Assembly: GCA_037157565.1 (NCBI GenBank)
Contig: JAZHRO010000054.1
Span: 20,257,501-20,321,500 of the forward strand
Length of the DNA: 64,000 bases
From: Thalassia testudinum
Lineage: Eukaryota; Streptophyta; Magnoliopsida; Alismatales; Hydrocharitaceae
Reading direction: 5' to 3'
In this document: piece by piece, positions 58,628 through 64,000 of the stretch
How positions within the stretch are numbered: the stretch's first letter is position 1
How the letters are laid out: every line of letters starts with the position of its first letter
Made by a program: the position numbers and the translations under genes
The notes under the pieces: model-generated
Seen by the model: the letters and a program-made list of their open reading frames with translations, nothing else
Told to the model about the DNA's origin: nothing
Databases searched by the model: none

Positions 58628-60541
58628 ATGGCTTAGCCTGTTGAAGAAGAGAATAATCTTGAGCACCAGCTCCAGCGTCTTAATGACCACTTCCAGAATT
58701 TCATGAACCCACCGCAGCGCCCCATGTGTGAGATCACTATAATCCCGCTGCGGTGGCAATCGAGCCTCGAGTCAGAATCCCAACTGGAGGTCCTGATTTT
58801 GAATTAAGCCCAATATGATTCATGCCATACCGAAGTTCTATGGGCTTAACTCTGAAGATCCCTTCAGCACATCAAATAGCTCAAGCATCTGACCCTGACC
58901 TTCGGGTTAGATGCACAAAATCGGGATATCTTGCTCATGAAGATGTTCTCATTCTCCCTCATGGACAAGGCGGCTCATTGGTACCAGACACAGACTCATC
59001 CGATCAACACCTGGGATGAACTTCAATCCGAGTTTTTGAAGAAGTTCTTTCCCGTTGGTCGGACAAATGCCTTGCGCCATTAGATTACTCACTTCACCCA
59101 ACAGACGGGAGAACCTCTTCATGAGGCATGGGATCGATTCCTAGATTTCATGCGGAGTTGCCCCTATCACGGAGTTCCTAAATGGGAACAAGTCCAGTCT
59201 TTTTACCAGGGACTCCGTGAGGACATTAGATTATTCGTCAATGCAACTTGAGGAGGGAATATCATGGGTCAACATGAGGACACCGTGTGGGAGATTCTCG
59301 AGAATATGTGTGAGAACTCCATCAACAATGACTCCATGGGTTTATTCGACCGGACGAATACCCGCGCATCGACGAATCTTAGGGGAGCGCATGAGACGCA
59401 GGGCCTGTCGACATCTATCGACTTGGAACTAATGGCTAGTCAGTTGGACAAGGTCTCTATTATCGAGAAGAAGGTGGACGAGTTGACTCAGCACTTACAG
59501 CGAGCCACCTCTGCGTAGAACTCCTTCGCACAGCCACCTCCCGCAAGGGAAACTGTGCAAAATATCTTCCACCGATCTTCTCCTGGGATGGACCCATATC
59601 CACCCCCATCTGACTCCAGGACCAAAGGGACCTCCGATCCTTTCTATTGTTGTTGGGGGAACTCTACTCCCCCATACTCCAATTTTCTTGAGGCTCCTCA
59701 GACTTGCGAGGACCTCAACGCCATCCAGAATGACCCATTTTCCAACACCTACAACCTTGGATGGCGAAATCATCCCAATTTCCAGTGGGCAGGAAATTCT
59801 CAGACCCAAAGACCACCTTATTAGCCCCGTCCACAAGCCCCTCGTCCTTATCAGCTGCCTCAGCCTCGGCCCAACCCCACTTATCAATCTGGGCCAAATC
59901 AAGACCAAATGTCCCTCATTCTCTAAACACTGGCTGACATTCAAAGATTGAATGCGGCTATCCAAAAATAGCACAAGGATGAGATCACAAAGGTCCGCAA
60001 CCAACTCGCCCAGATGGTGAATTCTCGCCAACCGGGCACTCTTCCTTCACAACCTCTACCAAACCCTAACAACGTGCCGACCCAGCGGCGCGTTATGAAT
60101 CCGAACCCAGGCCAAGCACACTTGATCTATCAGGCCCCTTCTATTCCATCACTTGACGAGATGGAAGCATCAACCTCCTACATGGGTTATCAACAACAGC
60201 AACCTATCTTACCAACCCCCAACCAGAACCAGGAAGGATTAAATTCTGTGACAACCCGTAGTGGTCAAGCAACCCAAGACCCACCTTATCCAGACCGCTC
60301 CAAGCCTAGTAGTGACCCAAACCCTAGGATTGTTATCCAGGATATCCTTGTCCTAGATCAAAAACCTAGACCTATTCTAGAGGAACCAACAAAGGCTCCA
60401 TTTCCCGAGGCCTTGACCAAGGGAAAGAGTACAACTAAACCCGTAGCTCCTGAGGAGGACCTGATCAAGCTCTTTGAGCAGGTCCAAATAAACATCCCCT
60501 TGATGGATGCAATCCGCCATGTACCGGCTTACGCATGATTT
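58628..60541 (+). pseudogene. Gag of the second Athila-type element
   Basis: The start ATG (58628) is followed two codons later by TAG (58634-58636), then ENNLEHQLQRLND. Frame changes near 58730-58900 precede MDKAAHWYQTQT. Further stops lie at 59081-59083, 59249-59251, 59515-59517, about 59822, 59926, 59969 and 60536. Blocks retained are ITHFTQQTGEPLHEAWD, QVQSFYQGLREDIRLFVNAT, the Pro-rich tail and VTTRSG near 60255. The last long open part runs 60014-60538. Most stops fit a single C to T change from the codon in the other element. Confidence 0.85.
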
Positions 60542-61138
60542 TTGAAAAACGTGTGTACACCCCAGCGTAAGCTGCGAACCAAAAGTAGGAGTCCGATTGT
60601 ACTATCAGAGCAAGCCAGGTCTATGATCCTGAGTAAACTCCCACCCAAGGCAAATGACCCAGGCACTCACCTGATTTTATGTAAGATTAGTGAAACCCAG
60701 TTTGATAGAGCATTGTTAGGCCTAGGTGCCTCCATAAACCTGATACCCACATCCCTGCTTAACCACCTTGAAGAATCCGAGCTGAAACCAACTGAGGTGA
60801 CATTGCAGTTAGCTGATCGATCCATTAAGTCACCTAAAGGAGTTCTCGAGGATGTTATTGTTAGGGTGCGGGATTTCTACTTCCCAATAAATTTTATAGT
60901 TCTAGACATGGACGCACCAGAGAATCCAAGGGATACACCAATTATACTAGGGAGACCTTTTCTGGCTACTGCTAGGGCCAACATAAGCTGTGAGGAGGGC
61001 CAAATAGAGTTGAAATTTAGAAATCAAACCCTTAAGATTGACACCTTTAAGGCCCAACAAGGGATTAATTGTGGTGTGGTAGAACACATATGTGATATCA
61101 GGCCGTGGTTGATGAACCACATTTTGAGGACACCCTGA
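60542..61138 (+). pseudogene. Aspartic protease of the second Athila-type element
   Basis: Open over 198 codons with the same blocks as the first element: LKNVCTPQRK, SKLPPKANDPGTHLILCKI, LQLADRSIKSPKG and IILGRPFLATARANIS. The active-site motif is LLGLGASINLIP: the catalytic aspartate is replaced by glycine, so the enzyme cannot work. The TGA just upstream (CGA in the other element) cuts it from gag. Confidence 0.87.
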
Positions 61139-62840
61139 TTATTCCCAATCAACCACAAGAAAAGCAAAACCCGCAATTAAAGGAGTCTGAACCTGATCTA
61201 GACAAACCCATAGCTCCTACCCTTATTCCTCACACACACTCAGACCCACCCGCTGCTGCTGAAAATCCTGTTTTGGAACTCAAACCCCTTCCCGATCATC
61301 TGAAATATGTCTTTTTGGGTTCCAATCAGATACTTCATGTGATTATAAACTCCAGACTCACCCCTGATCAGGAATCTCGTTTGATTACTGTTCTCCAGCA
61401 ACATCGTAGAGCCATTGGTTGGACTCTCGATGATTTGATTGGAACAAGTCCCTCTTATTGCACACACCACATATATTCCGAAGAGGGCGCACGACCTTCG
61501 CGTGAAATACAGAGACGTCTGAACCCTAATCTGTAGGAGGTCGTGAAAAAGGAGATCATTAAGTGGTTAGATGCAGGGATCATCTACCCGATCTCCAACA
61601 GCCACTGGGTGAGCCTAATCCAGGTTGTGCCTAAGAAGGCAGGGCTCACCACCATCACGACTGAAATCGGAGAAGTCATACCTACCCGTATAGCCAATTC
61701 GTGGAGAGTCTGCATTGATTACCAAAGACTCAATTCCTCCATGAAGAAGGATCATTTCCTACTACCGTTTATTGATCAGATCCTCGAAAAACTAGCGGGA
61801 AATGGATTCTTCTGCTTTCTTGACGGGTACTCCAGTTACAACCAAGTGGCGATTCATCCAGAGGACCAAGAGAAGACCATGTTCACCTGCCCCTTCGGGA
61901 CATACACGTTCCGAAGGATGCCTTTCGGTCTCTGCAATGCACTCACGACTTTTCAGCGGTACATGCTTGCCATATTCTCTGATATGGTAGGTGATTATCT
62001 GGAAGTCTTTATGGATGACTTCTTAGTATTTGGGCCATCATTTGACAATTGCCTCCAGCATTCGGTTCATATACTTAGGTGTTGTATTGACGTGAATCTG
62101 GTTCTTTCTTGGGAAAAGAGCCATTTCATGGTGCCTGAAGGGATCGTCCTGGGACATCTGATTTCTGAGAAGGGCATCCAAGTGGATCGAGCCAAGGTTA
62201 ACGTGATTTCCAAATTGCCTATTCCTAGCTCGATCAGGGACATCCTATCTTTTCTGAGGCACGTCGATTTTTTTCGTTGATTCATCCTTGATTTCTCAAA
62301 AATCCCGCGCCCCCTGACCACTCTTCTCTCCAAGGATGTACCTTTTGAGATTTCCAAGGAATGCACTCAAGAATTTAAGATCCTTCGTGACTGAGTTACC
62401 CAAGCCCCGATCCTACAGTCCCCTGATTGGTCTTAACCCTTTGAGATCATGTGCGATGCATCTGACTTCTCTGTAGGAGCAGTTCTGGGGCAAAAGATTG
62501 ATGGGAAACCCGTGGCCATCTATTACGCTAGCAAGACACTTGACGAGGTTCAACGTAACTACACGGTTACGGAGAAAGAGCTGCTAGCTGTAGTATTTGC
62601 CCTGGAAAAATTCAGGTCTTATCTCTTGGGTTCCCACGTTATTATCTACTCGGATCACACAGCTGTGAGGCATCTCCTTGCGAAGAAGGAAGCGAAACCT
62701 CGATTAATCCGATGGATCTTGCTGTTGCAAGAATTTGATCTCGAGATTCATGACAAAGCAGGAAGACAGAACGTGGTAGCTGACCACTTGTCCCGCCTTC
62801 CTTCTGAAATCATCGACCCTTCTGGACCCATCACGAAGCA
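61139..62840 (+). pseudogene. Reverse transcriptase-RNase H of the second element
   Basis: Linker LKPLPDHLKYVFLG and IGWTLDDLIGTSPSYCTHHI lead to TAG at about 61534. RT runs 61543-62280: IYPISNSHWVSLIQVVPKKAG, WRVCIDYQRLN, FCFLDGYSSYNQ, FRRMPFGLCNA and VFMDDFLVF. A TGA after VDFFR ends the frame; two more stops (about 62390 and 62434) follow. RNase H (62449-62830) has IMCDASDFSVGAVLGQ, TEKELLAVVFALEKF, IYSDHTAVRHLL and VVADHLSRL. Confidence 0.88.
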
Positions 62841-63000
62841 TTTTCTTGATGAGCACCTCTTGACTATTGGTACAGGGCTTCCATGGTTTGCTGATATAGT
62901 AAACTATTTGGCATCGTATCAGATCCCATCTGATTGGCCAAAGGCCAAGAAAGACAAATTGCGCTCTGATGCTAAGTATTACATTTGAGAAGACCCATAC

Positions 63001-64000
63001 TTATTCCGCATAGGTGCTGACCAAATTATCCGGCGATGTGTCCCGGAAGTTGAGATCCATGACATACTCTCTTTCTGCCATGACCAGGCATGCGGTGGCC
63101 ATTTTTATGGGCATAAAACCGCATCGAAAATCCTCCAGTGTGGCTTTTAATGGCCCACTATCTTCAAGGATGCATACAATCACTATAAGGCATGCAACCG
63201 TTGCCAAACTTTGGGCAACATGAGCCATCGCGACATGATGCCTTTACAGCCGATTCTCGTATGCGAGATTTTTGATATTTGGGGGATTGATTTTATGGGC
63301 CCCTTCCCTATCTCGGACGGCTTCGAGTACATTTTACTCGCTATTGACTACATGTCCAAATGGATCGAAACCATTCCCACCCGAACCAGTGACCACAAGA
63401 TTGTTATCAAATTCATTCACCAAAATATCTTCTCACGGTTCGGGATTCCTCGAGCAGTCATTTCTGATGGAGGGACCCATTTCACAAACGCTCAGTTCAG
63501 GTCATTGATGACCAAATACGAGGTGTCACACCGAATCTCTACTCCTTATCACCCCCAGACTAATGGTCTAGCTGAGCTATCAAATCGGGAGATCAAGAAA
63601 ATCCTTCAGGTTATTGTTCGACCTGATAGGAAGGACTGGTCATCCTGACTTCCGGAATCTTTGTGGGCTTATAGGACCGCTCACAAGACCCAATTAGGCA
63701 TGTCTCCTTTTTGACTGGTGTACGGGAAGATGTGTCACTTTCCCATCGAACTGGAGCATAAAGCCTATTGGGCAATACGGAACTGCAACCTAGATCTTTC
63801 TAAGGCTGGAACCCACAGAAAGCTTCAGATAAGTGAGATTAACGAATTACGCCTCAATGCGTATGAAAACTCGCGAATCTACAAAGAGCGGGTTAAAGCC
63901 TTTCATGATAAGCACATTTCTAGAAAGATCTTTCACCTTGGTCAGAAGGTCCTACTCTTCGATGCCCGACTTAAATTGTTCCCTGGGAAACTGCGATCCA
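63001..64000 (+). pseudogene. Integrase of the second element, incomplete at window end
   Basis: Zinc region FCHDQACGGHFYGHKTASK and [12 protein letters not shown], interrupted by a stop at about 63148. Core: [31 protein letters not shown] and [13 protein letters not shown], so all three catalytic acidic residues are present. Stops at about 63647 and 63713 follow, then the C-terminal [20 protein letters not shown] and [18 protein letters not shown] up to 64000. Confidence 0.87.

Larger units (their letters stand above)
54753..64000 (+). mobile_element. Second Athila-type element, runs off the window
   Basis: 5' LTR, primer site, leader, gag, protease, RT, RNase H and integrase follow in order on the plus strand. 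Protein similarity to the element at 29841-43866 is high throughout, but the LTRs are clearly more diverged. It carries more nonsense codons. The 3' LTR lies beyond 64000. It interrupts LTR C. Confidence 0.9.

Overview
The window looks like nuclear DNA of a flowering plant, probably a monocot with a large, repeat-rich genome. The evidence is GT-AG introns in a plant-type ribulose-phosphate 3-epimerase gene, two very GC-rich intronless NCS1 nucleobase-transporter genes (a composition common in monocots), and mostly Ty3/gypsy LTR retrotransposons in the rest. The species cannot be named from sequence alone. No rRNA, tRNA, CRISPR or prokaryotic operon structure was seen.

Layout. 1-1117: partial gypsy LTR (minus) carrying 20-bp-phased AGACGTCT boxes. 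1143-1570: decayed LINE reverse transcriptase (minus). 1738-3523: last four exons of ribulose-phosphate 3-epimerase (plus). 6727-9408 and 11938-14789: two solo Athila-type LTRs (minus), each with a perfect 5-bp target duplication. 11132-11385 and 20113-20351: two short copia-type LTRs around older repeats. 15400-19888: two further gypsy LTR-like regions with phased boxes. 20835-22426 and 24498-25988: tandem NCS1 transporters, the first frameshifted and the second intact. 29841-43866: complete but dead 14-kb Athila-type element (minus), inserted in what is probably the 5' LTR of an older Tat-type element whose gag-protease remnant lies at 44352-46937. 46938-54752: further diverged LTRs, apparently nested. 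54753-64000: a second Athila-type element (plus) that runs off the window.

Host coding content is small: one primary-metabolism enzyme (pentose phosphate / Calvin cycle) and a tandem transporter pair of which one copy seems lost. The retroelements are mostly inactivated by nonsense codons that look like cytosine deamination. The strongest unexplained signal is an AGACGTCT box repeated at exactly 20-bp intervals. It occurs as arrays in the 1-1020, 15.56-15.71 kb and 17.97-18.33 kb regions. It also occurs as a doublet, often foldable into a hairpin, in all eight Athila-like LTRs visible here.
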